Of a DNA stretch of 46,089 bases, positions 23,843 through 32,447 are shown piece by piece. Both the position numbers and the translations under genes were made by a program. The stretch is from JBBQDZ01 sp038237515 (GTDB taxonomy: Bacteria > Actinomycetota > Thermoleophilia > Gaiellales > Gaiellaceae): assembly GCA_038237515.1 (NCBI GenBank), contig JBBRYP010000028.1, forward strand, positions 1 through 46,089. The letters are read 5' to 3'. A model generated the notes under the pieces. The model searched no databases and was not told the DNA's origin. It saw only the letters and a program-made list of their open reading frames with translations. The number at the start of each line of letters is the position of its first letter. Positions within the stretch are counted from its first letter, which is position 1.

Positions 23843-24691
23843 ATGCCTGCCGTCGTCACAGTCGCCGATGTCCACAAGTCCTACGGCTCGCAGGAAGCGC
23901 TCCGCGGCATCGACTTCGAGATCGAGGGCGGCGAGGTCTTCGGCGTGCTCGGGCCGAACGGCGCCGGCAAGACGACCGCGGTCGAGATCCTCGAGGGTTA
24001 CCGGCGTCGGGACGCGGGCGAGGTCAGCGTCCTCGGCCAGGATCCCGAGCGGGCCGGCAGCGCCTGGCGTGAGCGGATCGGCGTCGTCCTCCAGTCCTCC
24101 GCCATGTACGCGACCCTCACCGTCTCCGAGAGCCTGCGGCTCTTCGCCGGGTACTACCGGCGCTCTCGCGACGTCGGGGAGGTCGTGCGGCTCATCGGCC
24201 TCGAGGAGAAGCGCGATGCCCGGGTGCGGACGCTCTCGGGCGGGCAGAAGCGGCGCCTCGACCTCGGGCTCGCGCTCGTCGGGGACCCGGAGCTGCTCTT
24301 CCTCGACGAGCCGACGACGGGCTTCGACCCGGCCGCGCGCCGGGCCGCGTGGGAGACGATCCGCTCGCTGCGCTCGCTCGGCAAGACGATCCTCCTGACC
24401 ACGCACTACCTCGACGAGGCCGAGCAGCTCGCCGACCGGGTCGCCGTTCTCCGCGAGGGAAGGATCGTCGCTCTGGGCACGCCGGCGGAGCTCACGGGAG
24501 CCGCGCCGGCGACCGAGATCAGGTACCGCCGCGACGGCGAGGAGGTGGTCGTGGAGACCGACGAGCCGACGCGCGTCCTGCACGAGCTGACCTCGCAGGC
24601 GCTCGCGGAGGGGTTCGAGCTGGAAGGGCTCGAGGTGCGGCGCCCAACGCTCGAGGAGATCTACCTGACGCTGACCCTCGACGAATCCTGA
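23843..24691 (+). CDS. ABC-2 type exporter, ATP-binding subunit
   Basis: A 282-residue ATPase: Walker A GPNGAGKT (about residues 38-45), Q-loop LQSSAMYATLTV, signature LSGGQKRR (132-139), Walker B LLFLDEPTTGFD (151-162) and the switch His in LTTHYLDEAEQL. The C-terminal extension of about 80 residues is typical of drug/daunorubicin-type DrrA proteins. No Shine-Dalgarno sequence precedes it, so the transcript is short-leadered or leaderless. It shares one base with the permease gene (TGATG). Probably pumps a drug or lipid under PadR control. Confidence 0.93.
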   Translation: MPAVVTVADVHKSYGSQEALRGIDFEIEGGEVFGVLGPNGAGKTTAVEILEGYRRRDAGEVSVLGQDPERAGSAWRERIGVVLQSSAMYATLTVSESLRLFAGYYRRSRDVGEVVRLIGLEEKRDARVRTLSGGQKRRLDLGLALVGDPELLFLDEPTTGFDPAARRAAWETIRSLRSLGKTILLTTHYLDEAEQLADRVAVLREGRIVALGTPAELTGAAPATEIRYRRDGEEVVVETDEPTRVLHELTSQALAEGFELEGLEVRRPTLEEIYLTLTLDES

Positions 24692-25440
24692 TGCGCCTGT
24701 TCCTGCACCAGCTGCGCGGCGAGCAGCTCCTCTACTGGCGGAGTCGCGAATCGGCGTTCTTCACGTTCATGCTGCCGATCCTCTTCTTCGTCCTCCTCGC
24801 CTCGGTCTACGGCGGCGACCGCATCGAGGGCGTGAAGGGCTCGAGGTACCTGCTCGCCGGCATGCTCGGCTACGGCGTCGTCGCGACGGCCTTCGCCGGC
24901 CTCGCGATCGGGGTCGTCGTCGACCGCGAGAACGGCGTCCTCAAGCGCGTTCGCGCGACGCCGCTCCCACCCTGGCTCTACATCGCCTCGCTCCTCGCCT
25001 CGACCCTCCTCGTCTACACGATCGAGGCCGTGACGCTGATCGTGCTCGGCCGGCTGCTCTTCCACATCGCCGTGCCGCACCATCTCTTCTCGCTCGCGCT
25101 GGCCCTCCTGCTCGGCGCCCTCGCCTTCGCGGGCATGGGAATGGGTCTGACCGCCGCCATCCGGACCGCGGAAGGATCGTCCGCCGCGGTCAACGCGGTC
25201 TACCTGCCGATGGCCTTCATCTCGGGTTCGTTCTTCTCGCCGCACTCGTTCCCGAGATTCCTCCGCGCGATCGCCGACGTCCTGCCGCTCACGTACTTCA
25301 TCCGCCTCCTTCGCGACATCACGCTCCGGGGTCACGAGATCTGGACACGCCCCGGCTCCGTCGCCGTGGTGGCGGCGTGGGGTCTCGCAGGCGTGATCGC
25401 CGCGCTTCGCGGCTTCCGCTGGGAGCCTCGGGAGGGTTAG
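24691..25440 (+). CDS. ABC-2 type exporter, permease subunit
   Basis: A 249-residue six-helix permease of the ABC-2 type. After a cytoplasmic N-terminus the helices begin about residue 24 (FFTFMLPILFFVLLAS); KRVRATPLPPW and PLTYFIRLLRDI are the family's coupling and C-terminal motifs. Partner of the preceding ATPase; together they should export a hydrophobic compound, the nature of which cannot be read from sequence. Confidence 0.9.
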   Translation: MRLFLHQLRGEQLLYWRSRESAFFTFMLPILFFVLLASVYGGDRIEGVKGSRYLLAGMLGYGVVATAFAGLAIGVVVDRENGVLKRVRATPLPPWLYIASLLASTLLVYTIEAVTLIVLGRLLFHIAVPHHLFSLALALLLGALAFAGMGMGLTAAIRTAEGSSAAVNAVYLPMAFISGSFFSPHSFPRFLRAIADVLPLTYFIRLLRDITLRGHEIWTRPGSVAVVAAWGLAGVIAALRGFRWEPREG

Positions 25441-25470
25441 CTTTCGTCCTCGACGGCAAGGGTTTCCGGT

Positions 25471-25821
25471 GTGGAGACCGGCTCCGTCGTCGCCTTTGCC
25501 GTCGAGCCGTCCGAGAGTGCCGCGCTCGAGGTGAGGATCAACTTCGGCGTCTTCGCCGGCCGGGCCGCGACCGCCGCGGAGCTCGACGACCTGGCGCACA
25601 GGCTCGTTCCCGAGGTCGGCGAGGTCTCGATCGTCGCAGAGGAGCGGCGCGAGGTGGGCCCGGACACGGAGGTCGCGCTGCACCAGGTCCGCATCGAGCT
25701 GGACGAGGATCACACTCCGAAGGAGCTCGCCGTGCGCGAGGCGCTCTCGGCGCGCCTCGTCGGGGAAGCGATCCGCTGGGTCGACGCCTGCGTGGCCGAT
25801 CGCCACGTCGAAGTCGGATAG
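25471..25821 (+). CDS. Protein of unknown function
   Basis: A 116-residue acidic soluble protein starting at GTG 25471. It contains INFGVFAGRAATAAELDDLA and ends VDACVADRHVEVG; the alternating charged and hydrophobic strands suggest a small alpha/beta fold. I recognise no family. It lies 30 bp after the exporter permease on the same strand, so it could be co-transcribed, but nothing ties it functionally to export. Confidence 0.6.
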   Translation: METGSVVAFAVEPSESAALEVRINFGVFAGRAATAAELDDLAHRLVPEVGEVSIVAEERREVGPDTEVALHQVRIELDEDHTPKELAVREALSARLVGEAIRWVDACVADRHVEVG

Positions 25822-25834
25822 GGAGCGTGGGCCG

Positions 25835-27229
25835 CTAGCTTTTCGCCGCCTGGGGCTTCCGCGACGCGCGGGCAGCGCGTAGCGCGAAGCTCATCATCGC
25901 CTTCGGCATCCGGCTCGCCCCGGCCAGCACGGCGTCGAGCGCCTCGGCGAACTCGTCCACGTCCCGCTCCGAGAGCACGAGCGGCGGCATCGCCCGCACG
26001 ACGTTCATGTCGTGACCTGCGACCTGGATCAGCACCCGGTGGTCGGCGAAGAGCGGCACCACGACGAGCTGCGAGAAGAGCCCCGGCTGCGCTCGCTCGA
26101 CCAGCCGCCACGATGCTCGCCCTCGACCGGCGGGCTCGGCGAACTCGATCGCCCACATGAGCCCGACCCCCCGGACGTTGCGCACGACCGCATGGCGCTC
26201 GACGAGGGGGCGCGTCCGCTCGAGCAGGTAGTCGCCGAGGGTCGCTGCATGCTCGACGAGACGCTGCTCACGCAGCTCGCGCAGCGTGGCGAGGCCGGCG
26301 ACCATGGCGAGATCGTTCGGCGCGAAGGTCGAACCGTGGCTGAGGGCGTGCTCCATCGAGTCGAAAACGGCCTCGTAGACGCGCGTGCTCATCAGGCACG
26401 CGCCGACCGGGACGTAGCCTCCCGAGAGCGACTTCGCCACCGTCAAGAGGTCCGGCTCGAGCCCCCAGTGCTCGAGCGCGAACATGCGGCCGGTCCGCCC
26501 GAAGCCGACCGCGACCTCGTCGACGCAGAACAGCGTCCCGTAGCGGCGGCAGAGCTCCTGAGCGCCCCGCAGATATCCCGGCTCGGGAAGCAGCACGCCG
26601 TGGCCCACGACCGGCTCGACGAGGAAGAGCGCAACATCCTCGCGCCGGAGCTCGGCCTCGAGCGCGGGGAGATCGTTGAACGGCACCGCGCCGAAGCCCG
26701 GCAGGAGCGGCTGGAAGCGCCCCGTGAAAGCCGAGCCGCCGTTGGCGGAAAGCGCGCCGAGGGTCAGCCCGTGGAAGCCGTCCTCCACCGAGAGGACGCG
26801 GGTGCGCCCGGCGGCGACGCGGGCGAGCTTGATCGCGGCCTCGACCGCCTCCGTCCCGGAGCTCGTGAAGAGGGCACGCGACACGCTCGCGGGGGCGAGC
26901 GCGAGTAGCTCCTCGGCCAGCAGGCCGGCGAGCTGCGTGACTCCGAGGGCGACGCGGCCGGGGGTATCCAGCCCGAGCGCCTCAACGAGAGCGTCCCGCA
27001 CGCGAGGGTTGTTGCGCCCGACGTTGTACATCCCGAAGCCACCGAGCAGATCGAGGAAGCGGTTGCCGTCGACGTCGTAGAGGTAGGCCCCCTCGCCGCG
27101 CGACCAGTGGCGATCGAACCCGATCGTGCGCAGGACCCGCACGAACTGCGGGTTGAGGAGCCGCGCGTGGAGGTCGAACTCCTCACCGGCCCGGGCGTCG
27201 AGGAGGTCGCGCAGCCAGGTGTCGGCCAT
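25835..27229 (-). CDS. Class III (PLP-dependent) aminotransferase
   Basis: A 464-residue aminotransferase. LFTSSGTEAVEAAIKLAR binds the PLP phosphate, CVDEVAVGFGRTGRMF contains the Asp that pairs with the pyridine nitrogen, and TVAKSLSGGYVPVGA the Schiff-base Lys. The N-terminal YLYDVDGNRFLDLLGGFG segment is typical of the ornithine/acetylornithine/putrescine group. The substrate is unknown: no arginine, polyamine or ectoine genes are nearby. ATG start with TAGGCT 7 nt upstream. Confidence 0.9.
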   Translation of the reverse strand: MADTWLRDLLDARAGEEFDLHARLLNPQFVRVLRTIGFDRHWSRGEGAYLYDVDGNRFLDLLGGFGMYNVGRNNPRVRDALVEALGLDTPGRVALGVTQLAGLLAEELLALAPASVSRALFTSSGTEAVEAAIKLARVAAGRTRVLSVEDGFHGLTLGALSANGGSAFTGRFQPLLPGFGAVPFNDLPALEAELRREDVALFLVEPVVGHGVLLPEPGYLRGAQELCRRYGTLFCVDEVAVGFGRTGRMFALEHWGLEPDLLTVAKSLSGGYVPVGACLMSTRVYEAVFDSMEHALSHGSTFAPNDLAMVAGLATLRELREQRLVEHAATLGDYLLERTRPLVERHAVVRNVRGVGLMWAIEFAEPAGRGRASWRLVERAQPGLFSQLVVVPLFADHRVLIQVAGHDMNVVRAMPPLVLSERDVDEFAEALDAVLAGASRMPKAMMSFALRAARASRKPQAAKS

Positions 27230-27236
27230 CGGGCCG

Positions 27237-27242
27237 AGCCTA
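27237..27242 (-). promoter_or_regulatory. Putative -10 box (TAGGCT) for the first aminotransferase gene
   Basis: TAGGCT on the minus strand, 7 nt before the ATG at 27229. Confidence 0.45.
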
Positions 27243-27262
27243 GCTCGCGCCCGGAGCGCCCG

Positions 27263-27706
27263 CTACGCGGCGGCGGGCCGGGCGGCCACCCGCCGCTCGA
27301 TCGCCGCCAGCAGCCGCTCGACCTGCCGGTCGGCGATGGGCCGGAGCGCAGCGTCGCCGAGGCGGCCGAGAAGACCCCCGAGCGTGGTCTCCACCACGTA
27401 GCGCATGCTCGTGCCCGTCTCGGTCGATTCCAGGTCGAAGGAGGTGTCCATGGTCAGGCTCGAGCCGAGGTTCCGCCCGCTCGCGTGCAGCCGCGCGTGC
27501 TCTGGCACGCGGCGCTCGAGCAGCTCGAACGCGAGGGTCAGCCGCGGGGCGATCGGCAGCTTGACGCTTGCCGTCCAGTGATCGGGGTCGCGGACGCTGA
27601 CCTTCTCCACCGCCGGCAGCGACTCCGCGACGAGCTCGGGGTCGGTCAGGGCGTCGAAGACGGCCCGGCAGGGCGCGCGAAACGCTCTCGTCCCCTCGAT
27701 GCGCAC
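27263..27706 (-). CDS. SRPBCC (CoxG-like) protein
   Basis: A 147-residue START/SRPBCC-fold protein. The start (IEGTRAFRAPCRAVFDALTD) and PELVAESLPAVEKV match CoxG, a protein seen in carbon-monoxide dehydrogenase operons but also widespread elsewhere. No cox genes are nearby, so this is an orphan member that probably binds a hydrophobic ligand. GTG start with TAGCCT 6 nt upstream. Confidence 0.8.
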   Translation of the reverse strand: MRIEGTRAFRAPCRAVFDALTDPELVAESLPAVEKVSVRDPDHWTASVKLPIAPRLTLAFELLERRVPEHARLHASGRNLGSSLTMDTSFDLESTETGTSMRYVVETTLGGLLGRLGDAALRPIADRQVERLLAAIERRVAARPAAA

Positions 27707-27712
27707 GCGATG

Positions 27713-27718
27713 AGGCTA
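27713..27718 (-). promoter_or_regulatory. Putative -10 box (TAGCCT) for the CoxG-like gene
   Basis: TAGCCT on the minus strand, 6 nt before the GTG at 27706. It lies just inside the 3' end of the upstream gene. Confidence 0.4.
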
Positions 27719-28903
27719 CCCGTGACTTCCGGGAGCCAACCGGCGGAGCCGGTACAGCGTCACCCTCCCGGGAGCCGACTCGACCTCGAAGCTGCGGGCA
27801 GCTGTCTCGAGGAAGCCGGCGAGGGCGGGACGGCCGGGGTCGGCGAGGAGCACCTCGCCGCCGTCGACGAGGCGGGGGAGGAGGCCGAGCAGAAGTGGAA
27901 GGTTGCGCCGCTCGTAGAGGAGGTCGGAGCCGACGACGAGATCCCACGGCGCCCCCGCCAGGAGGCGCGCCGGCTCGGCCCAGTCGACGAGCGCCGACCG
28001 CAGCCTCGCGCCGTTTCGCCCGGCGTTTCGGGGGAGAACCGCAATCGCGTCGGGCGACCAGTCGGTCGCCAGCACGTCCGCTCCCTCGAGCGCGGCCACG
28101 ATGCTCGGCACCGCGAGCCCGCAGCCGAGCTCGAGCACGCGCGATCCCGCTGGCCGCCGCCGTGCCAGCTCCTCCGCGAGCGCGAGCCCGCTCGGCCAGA
28201 GCTCGGCCCAGTACGGAAGGAATTCCTCGTGCTCGAAGGCCGCCTCGTCGAGCAGCGCTTCCGGGTCGGGCGGGCGGAGGAGCACGAGCTCGTGCTCGGC
28301 CACCTGGAAGCGCTCCTCGATCAGCTCCGGCAGCGGGTCGGGCTCGCACAGCGCGTCGGCCGGGCCGGGCGAGTCTTCTAGAGCGCGCTCGAGAACCAAG
28401 CGGACGAAATCGGCCTTTGCTTCGGTGTAGCCGTCGCGGTCGTCTCGGTATCGCGCCGCCAGCTCGAACTTCAGCGCGGCGTACGCGTCTGTCGCCGCGG
28501 GATGCCCACGCAGGTGGTCGCGGAAGGCGAGGCGAGCGGCGAACTGCGGATGGTCGGCCTCGATGAGGTGAAGGTGATGCGTCCGCTCGGCTGGCGAAGG
28601 CTTGCAGAACCAGTGCATCCACGGACGATGCGGCCAGTAGCAGTAGCCGATCTCCGCAAGCGGGTCGAAGGACCGCCGAGCCTCGTCGAGGCTTCGGACG
28701 CCGACCATCACGTCGATGACCGGCTTCGCCGCGAGGCCGGGGACGGCCGTGCTGCCGACGTGGTGGATGCCTCCGTCGACGAGCGGGCCGATCGTCCTTC
28801 GAAGGAGATCGCGCTCCCTCTCGAACCGGCCGGGCCACGCCGGGTCGTAGGGGACGACCTCGACGGGCTGGTCTTCGCCCTCCCAATCCGCGTTCCCGGG
28901 CAC
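27716..28903 (-). CDS. GrpB nucleotidyltransferase-like domain fused to a methyltransferase
   Basis: A 395-residue two-domain protein. Residues 10-170 are a GrpB/UPF0157 domain (VEVVPYDPAWPGRFERE; HHVGSTAVPGLAAKP and VIDVMVGV carry the nucleotidyltransferase-like GS and the Asp). Residues 200-385 are a Rossmann methyltransferase of the NNMT/METTL21-like type (EYWAELWPSG-like region EFLPYWAELWPSGLAL; RVLELGCGLAVPS is the SAM-binding motif I; LVVGSDLLYE is motif post-IV). Nothing suggests two genes: the linker is an open, in-frame acidic stretch without a second start. GrpB domains are of uncertain function; a small-molecule or tRNA substrate modified by both domains would be a guess. GTG start with TACCGT 6 nt upstream. 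Confidence 0.82.
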   Translation of the reverse strand: MPGNADWEGEDQPVEVVPYDPAWPGRFERERDLLRRTIGPLVDGGIHHVGSTAVPGLAAKPVIDVMVGVRSLDEARRSFDPLAEIGYCYWPHRPWMHWFCKPSPAERTHHLHLIEADHPQFAARLAFRDHLRGHPAATDAYAALKFELAARYRDDRDGYTEAKADFVRLVLERALEDSPGPADALCEPDPLPELIEERFQVAEHELVLLRPPDPEALLDEAAFEHEEFLPYWAELWPSGLALAEELARRRPAGSRVLELGCGLAVPSIVAALEGADVLATDWSPDAIAVLPRNAGRNGARLRSALVDWAEPARLLAGAPWDLVVGSDLLYERRNLPLLLGLLPRLVDGGEVLLADPGRPALAGFLETAARSFEVESAPGRVTLYRLRRLAPGSHG

Positions 28904-28909
28904 CGCGGC

Positions 28910-28915
28910 ACGGTA
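28910..28915 (-). promoter_or_regulatory. Putative -10 box (TACCGT) for the GrpB-methyltransferase gene
   Basis: TACCGT on the minus strand, 6 nt before the GTG at 28903. Confidence 0.4.
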
Positions 28916-28968
28916 CCGCCTCGGAGCACCGGGCTCTTCGGCCGTCCCGTGGGCTCCAGCCGACCTGG

Positions 28969-28974
28969 CAGAGT
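28969..28974 (+). promoter_or_regulatory. Putative -10 box (CAGAGT) for the DUF2237 gene
   Basis: CAGAGT, 6 nt before the GTG at 28981; the first base deviates from TAnnnT. Confidence 0.3.
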
Positions 28975-28980
28975 TGCGCC

Positions 28981-29364
28981 GTGAGCCGTGATCCAGACCT
29001 GAACGTCGTCGGCGGATCGTTGCGACCCTGCTCGAGCGAGCCGCTCACAGGCTTCTACCGCGACGGCTGCTGCGCCACGGGGCCGGAGGACCTCGGCAGC
29101 CACACGGTCTGCTCGGTCCTCACGCGGGAGTTCCTCGAGTTCAGCCGACTCGCCGGGAACGACCTGTCGACGCCGCGGCCGGAGTGGGGGTTTTCCGGCC
29201 TCGCACCGGGAGACCTATGGTGCCTTTGCGCCGAGCGCTGGCTCGAGGCCTATCGTGCGGGGTGCGCGCCGCGCGTCGTGCTCGGTGCGACCCACGCGCG
29301 GGCGCTCGACGTGATCCCGATCGAGACGCTCACCACACACGCGGCCGAGCCGAGCGACGCGTGA
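28981..29364 (+). CDS. DUF2237 protein
   Basis: A 127-residue protein matching DUF2237: NVVGGSLRPCSSEPLTGFYRDGCC, GSHTVCSVLTREFLEFS, GNDLSTPRPEWGFSGLAPGD and WCLCAERWLEA are nearly the family consensus. Six cysteines are present, several of them conserved, so metal or redox chemistry is possible but unproven. The function of the family is unknown. GTG start, leaderless context. Confidence 0.9.
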   Translation: MSRDPDLNVVGGSLRPCSSEPLTGFYRDGCCATGPEDLGSHTVCSVLTREFLEFSRLAGNDLSTPRPEWGFSGLAPGDLWCLCAERWLEAYRAGCAPRVVLGATHARALDVIPIETLTTHAAEPSDA

Positions 29365-29376
29365 CCGTCTGCGAGG

Positions 29377-30636
29377 TCAGCCCGCAGCGATCTCGTCGAG
29401 GGCACCGAGCATGACGTCGGCGATCTCGCGGATCTGCTCGGTCGTTACGATCAGCGGCGGCGAGATCGCGAGCCCCCGCACGTGGGCCCGCAGGAGGACG
29501 CCGCGGGCGCGAACGGCGCGGTAGAGCTTCGCCGCGGCAGCAGGATCTGCCTCCAGCACCTCGGGCGCGAGCTCGACACCGGCCATCAGCCCCGTGCCGC
29601 CGCGCACCTCCCCCACCAAGCGATGGTCGCGCAGCCCCGCCAGCGCACCGAGAAGCTCGCCCTCGAGCTCCTGCCCCCGGGTCATGAGGCCCTCGCGCTC
29701 CATGATCGCCAGGTTCGCGAGCGCGGCGGCGCACGCCGCAGCGTGGCCCGAATACGTCTGTCCGTGTCGCACCGTGATGCGGCCCGGATGCGACCAGAAC
29801 GGCTCCGAGACACGTTCCGAGACGAGGACCCCTCCCAGCGGCTGATACCCGCTGGTGACGCCCTTGGCGAACGTCACGAGGTCGGGCCGGAGGCCGAAGC
29901 GCTCGCAGCCGAACCACCCGCCGATCCGGCCGAACCCGACGATCACCGCGTCGATCACGAGCAGGACGCCCGCCTCGGCGCAGATCCCGGCAATACCTTC
30001 GAGGTAGCCCGGCGCCGGCGGGTAGACGCCGCCCGCGCCGGTCACCGGCTCGCAGAAGAACGCGGCAACCTTCTCCGCCCCGACCCGCTCGATCTCCTCG
30101 CGCAAGGCGTCGGCCGAGTCGTGCGGCACCCGGGAGGTGGCGGCGATCAGCGGCCCGTACCCCTCCCGGACGGCGTCGATGCCGCCGATCGAGGTGCCGA
30201 ACCCCATCGTGCCGTGGTACCCGTTCGTGCGCGCCACGACGTGCAGCCGATCAGGCTGTCCGATCGACTGCCAGTAGAGCCTCGCCAGCTTCGCGGCGGT
30301 GTCGATCGCGTCGCCCCCGCCCGTCGTCAGGAACACCTTCGCCCCGTCCATCGGCGCGTGCCCGGCGAGCTTCGCCGCCAGCTCGAGCGCGGGTGGGTTC
30401 GCCGCCTCGCCGAAGATCGACCAGGTCTCGAGCGTCCGCAGCTGCGCGGACACCGCGTCGGCGATCTCCGCCCGGCCGTGGCCGACGTTGCAGTACCAGA
30501 GGCTCGCGCACCCGTCGAGATAGCGGTTGCCCGCGTCGTCCCAGACGTGGACACCCTCACCGCGAACGAGGACGAGCTCCTCGCCTCGCACCGAGGCCAT
30601 GTCTGCGAAGGGGTGCCAGAGGCTCGTGTCGCTCAC
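29377..30636 (-). CDS. Class III (PLP-dependent) aminotransferase
   Basis: A 419-residue enzyme related to beta-alanine:pyruvate and DAPA-type aminotransferases (start SLWHPFADMASV). FLTTGGGDAIDTAAKLARL holds the phosphate-binding turn, and FAKGVTSGYQPLGG the Schiff-base Lys. The motif around the pyridine-binding Asp reads VIDAVIVGFGRIG instead of the usual DEVxxGFGRTG; the Asp itself is kept. The substrate is unknown. GTG start with TAGGGT 6 nt upstream. Confidence 0.9.
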   Translation of the reverse strand: MSDTSLWHPFADMASVRGEELVLVRGEGVHVWDDAGNRYLDGCASLWYCNVGHGRAEIADAVSAQLRTLETWSIFGEAANPPALELAAKLAGHAPMDGAKVFLTTGGGDAIDTAAKLARLYWQSIGQPDRLHVVARTNGYHGTMGFGTSIGGIDAVREGYGPLIAATSRVPHDSADALREEIERVGAEKVAAFFCEPVTGAGGVYPPAPGYLEGIAGICAEAGVLLVIDAVIVGFGRIGGWFGCERFGLRPDLVTFAKGVTSGYQPLGGVLVSERVSEPFWSHPGRITVRHGQTYSGHAAACAAALANLAIMEREGLMTRGQELEGELLGALAGLRDHRLVGEVRGGTGLMAGVELAPEVLEADPAAAAKLYRAVRARGVLLRAHVRGLAISPPLIVTTEQIREIADVMLGALDEIAAG

Positions 30637-30642
30637 GGCGCC

Positions 30643-30648
30643 ACCCTA
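30643..30648 (-). promoter_or_regulatory. Putative -10 box (TAGGGT) for the second aminotransferase gene
   Basis: TAGGGT on the minus strand, 6 nt before the GTG at 30636. Confidence 0.45.
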
Positions 30649-30794
30649 ACGCGGTGAGTGTTCCCGGTCGCCGGCATGAGCCGCTGACTGCTCGAACCCA
30701 CCGATGCCGGAAGCTATCGCGATCATGGACAGCGCCACCCGGGCGAGCTCCATGAGTCTTCACCAAGCACCCCTACCGCAGGAGGATCAGCCAC

Positions 30795-31820
30795 ATGACC
30801 TACGTCCCCGCCCCGGATCGCTACGAAGGCATGCTCTACCGCCGCTGCGGCCGCAGCGGCCTTCACCTGCCCGCGATCTCGCTCGGCCTCTGGCAGAACT
30901 TCGGGCACGACCGCCCGCTCGACACGAGCCGGCAGATCGTCCTGCGCGCCTTCGACCTCGGGATCACGCACTTCGACCTCGCCAACAACTACGGGCCTCC
31001 CTTCGGATCGGCGGAGGAGAACTTCGGTCGCCTGCTCCGGAGCGACCTGGCGGTCTACCGCGACGAGCTGGTGATCTCGACCAAGGCCGGCTACGACATG
31101 TGGCCCGGGCCCTACGGCGAGTGGGGATCGCGCAAGTACCTCCTCGCGAGCCTCGACCAGAGCCTCGCACGGCTCGGCCTCGACTATGTCGACATCTTCT
31201 ACTCGCACCGGTTCGACCCGCAGACGCCGCTGGACGAGACGCTCGGTGCTCTCGACACGGCCGTTCGCCAGGGCAAGGCTCTCTACGTCGGCATCTCGTC
31301 CTACTCGGGCGCGAAGACCCGCCACGCGGCGGAGATCCTCCGGGGCCTCGGTACGCCCCTCCTGATCCACCAGCCGTCGTACTCGATGCTCAACCGATGG
31401 ATCGAGCCGGACCTCCTGGACGTCCTCGGCGAGGAGGGCGCCGGCTGCATCGGCTTCTCGCCTCTTGCCCAGGGGATGCTCACCGACCGGTACCTCTCGG
31501 GTGTTCCGGAAGGCTCGCGCGCCAGCCGGCCCGGCACCCTCTCCCCGGATCTCCTGACCGAGGACGTCCTGGCGAAGATCCGGGCGCTGAACGAGATCGC
31601 CTCCCAACGGGGGCAATCGCTTGCCCAGACGGCGCTCGCCTGGACACTCCGCGACCCTCGGATGACCTCGACGCTCGTCGGGGCGAGCAGCGTCGCCCAG
31701 CTCGAGGCGAACGTGGCGGCTCTCGAACGTCTCGAGTTCAGCCCGGAGGAGCTCACCGAGATCGACCGGCACGCGACCGACGCCGGGATCAACCTGTGGG
31801 CTGCCTCTAGCGCCACCTGA
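30795..31820 (+). CDS. Aldo/keto reductase, YghZ/Gpr type (L-glyceraldehyde 3-phosphate reductase-like)
   Basis: A 341-residue NADPH-dependent oxidoreductase. It begins YVPAPDRYEGMLYRRCGRSG, contains FDLANNYGPPFGSAE with the catalytic Asp and Tyr, STKAGYDMWPGPYGEWGS with the catalytic Lys and the YghZ-specific motif, then DIFYSHRFDPQTPLDETLGAL with the catalytic His. E. coli YghZ (Gpr) detoxifies methylglyoxal and reduces L-glyceraldehyde 3-phosphate. A clear GGAGG (30781-30785) precedes the ATG, in contrast to the leaderless genes around it. A GC hairpin follows the stop. Confidence 0.92.
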   Translation: MTYVPAPDRYEGMLYRRCGRSGLHLPAISLGLWQNFGHDRPLDTSRQIVLRAFDLGITHFDLANNYGPPFGSAEENFGRLLRSDLAVYRDELVISTKAGYDMWPGPYGEWGSRKYLLASLDQSLARLGLDYVDIFYSHRFDPQTPLDETLGALDTAVRQGKALYVGISSYSGAKTRHAAEILRGLGTPLLIHQPSYSMLNRWIEPDLLDVLGEEGAGCIGFSPLAQGMLTDRYLSGVPEGSRASRPGTLSPDLLTEDVLAKIRALNEIASQRGQSLAQTALAWTLRDPRMTSTLVGASSVAQLEANVAALERLEFSPEELTEIDRHATDAGINLWAASSAT

Positions 31821-31829
31821 GCGCCGCGG

Positions 31830-31851
31830 GCGCGTGGAGAGACCCACGCGC
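31830..31851 (+). terminator. Hairpin after the aldo/keto reductase gene
   Basis: GCGCGTGG (31830-31837) pairs perfectly with CCACGCGC (31844-31851) across a 6-nt loop. There is no T-run, so it would be a weak or factor-dependent terminator. Confidence 0.5.
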
Positions 31852-31869
31852 TAGGGTGGGTGGGAGGCA

Positions 31870-32383
31870 GTGGGCTTCCTCGATCGATTGAAGGCGAAGA
31901 CGCGCGGGATCATGACTGCCGCCGAGCCCGCGAAGGGCGTGACCGCGGTCCCAGAATCAGAAGTTCGCGATCGCCTGCACGCGATCGCCGGCAATGGGAT
32001 CGAGACCACCGAGGAGGAGGGGGAGATCCTCGTCGCGTGGGTCGGCGAAGATCGCGAGCGCCGGGGTCGGGGGTGCCGACTACGAGTACAGCTACCGCGC
32101 GATCCGCATGTCGCTCGACCAAAAGAAGCACACCGCCACCGGTATCTGCCTGAAGACGACGACGGAGGCGGAGCTTGGCTCGAGCCTCTCCGCTCACAAG
32201 AGCTGGGAGCGCGGCCAGCGCATCGGGTCGGAGAAGGTCACAATCCTCGCATGGCTCGGCCCGCACGCCGTCGGGGGCGCCGCCACCGAGGAGGGCTACA
32301 CGTTTCACTGGTCGGACCTGCGCGACCCGGTCATCGCCGCCATCACCGGCGCTGGCTGGACGTACAAGCCGAAAACCGTCTAG
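31870..32383 (+). pseudogene. Frameshifted gene of unknown function
   Basis: From GTG 31870 the first frame reads GFLDRLKAKTRGIMTAAEPA to EILVAWV; near 32037-32050 the reading continues in the next frame as AKIASAGVGGADYEYSYRAI and runs to the TAG at 32383. Both halves look like coding sequence and together give about 170 residues, one base too many overall. No family is recognised; the C-terminal half has a Trp-rich end (FHWSDLRDPV, GWTYKPKTV). A TAGGGT box (31852-31857) and GGGAGG precede the start. The break may be a sequencing error or a real mutation. Confidence 0.6.
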
Positions 32384-32447
32384 GCCCCTGGGCCGACCGG
32401 AAACGCATCCCGCTTCGACTGATCGGTCGATCTTCTGGGTCGATCGA

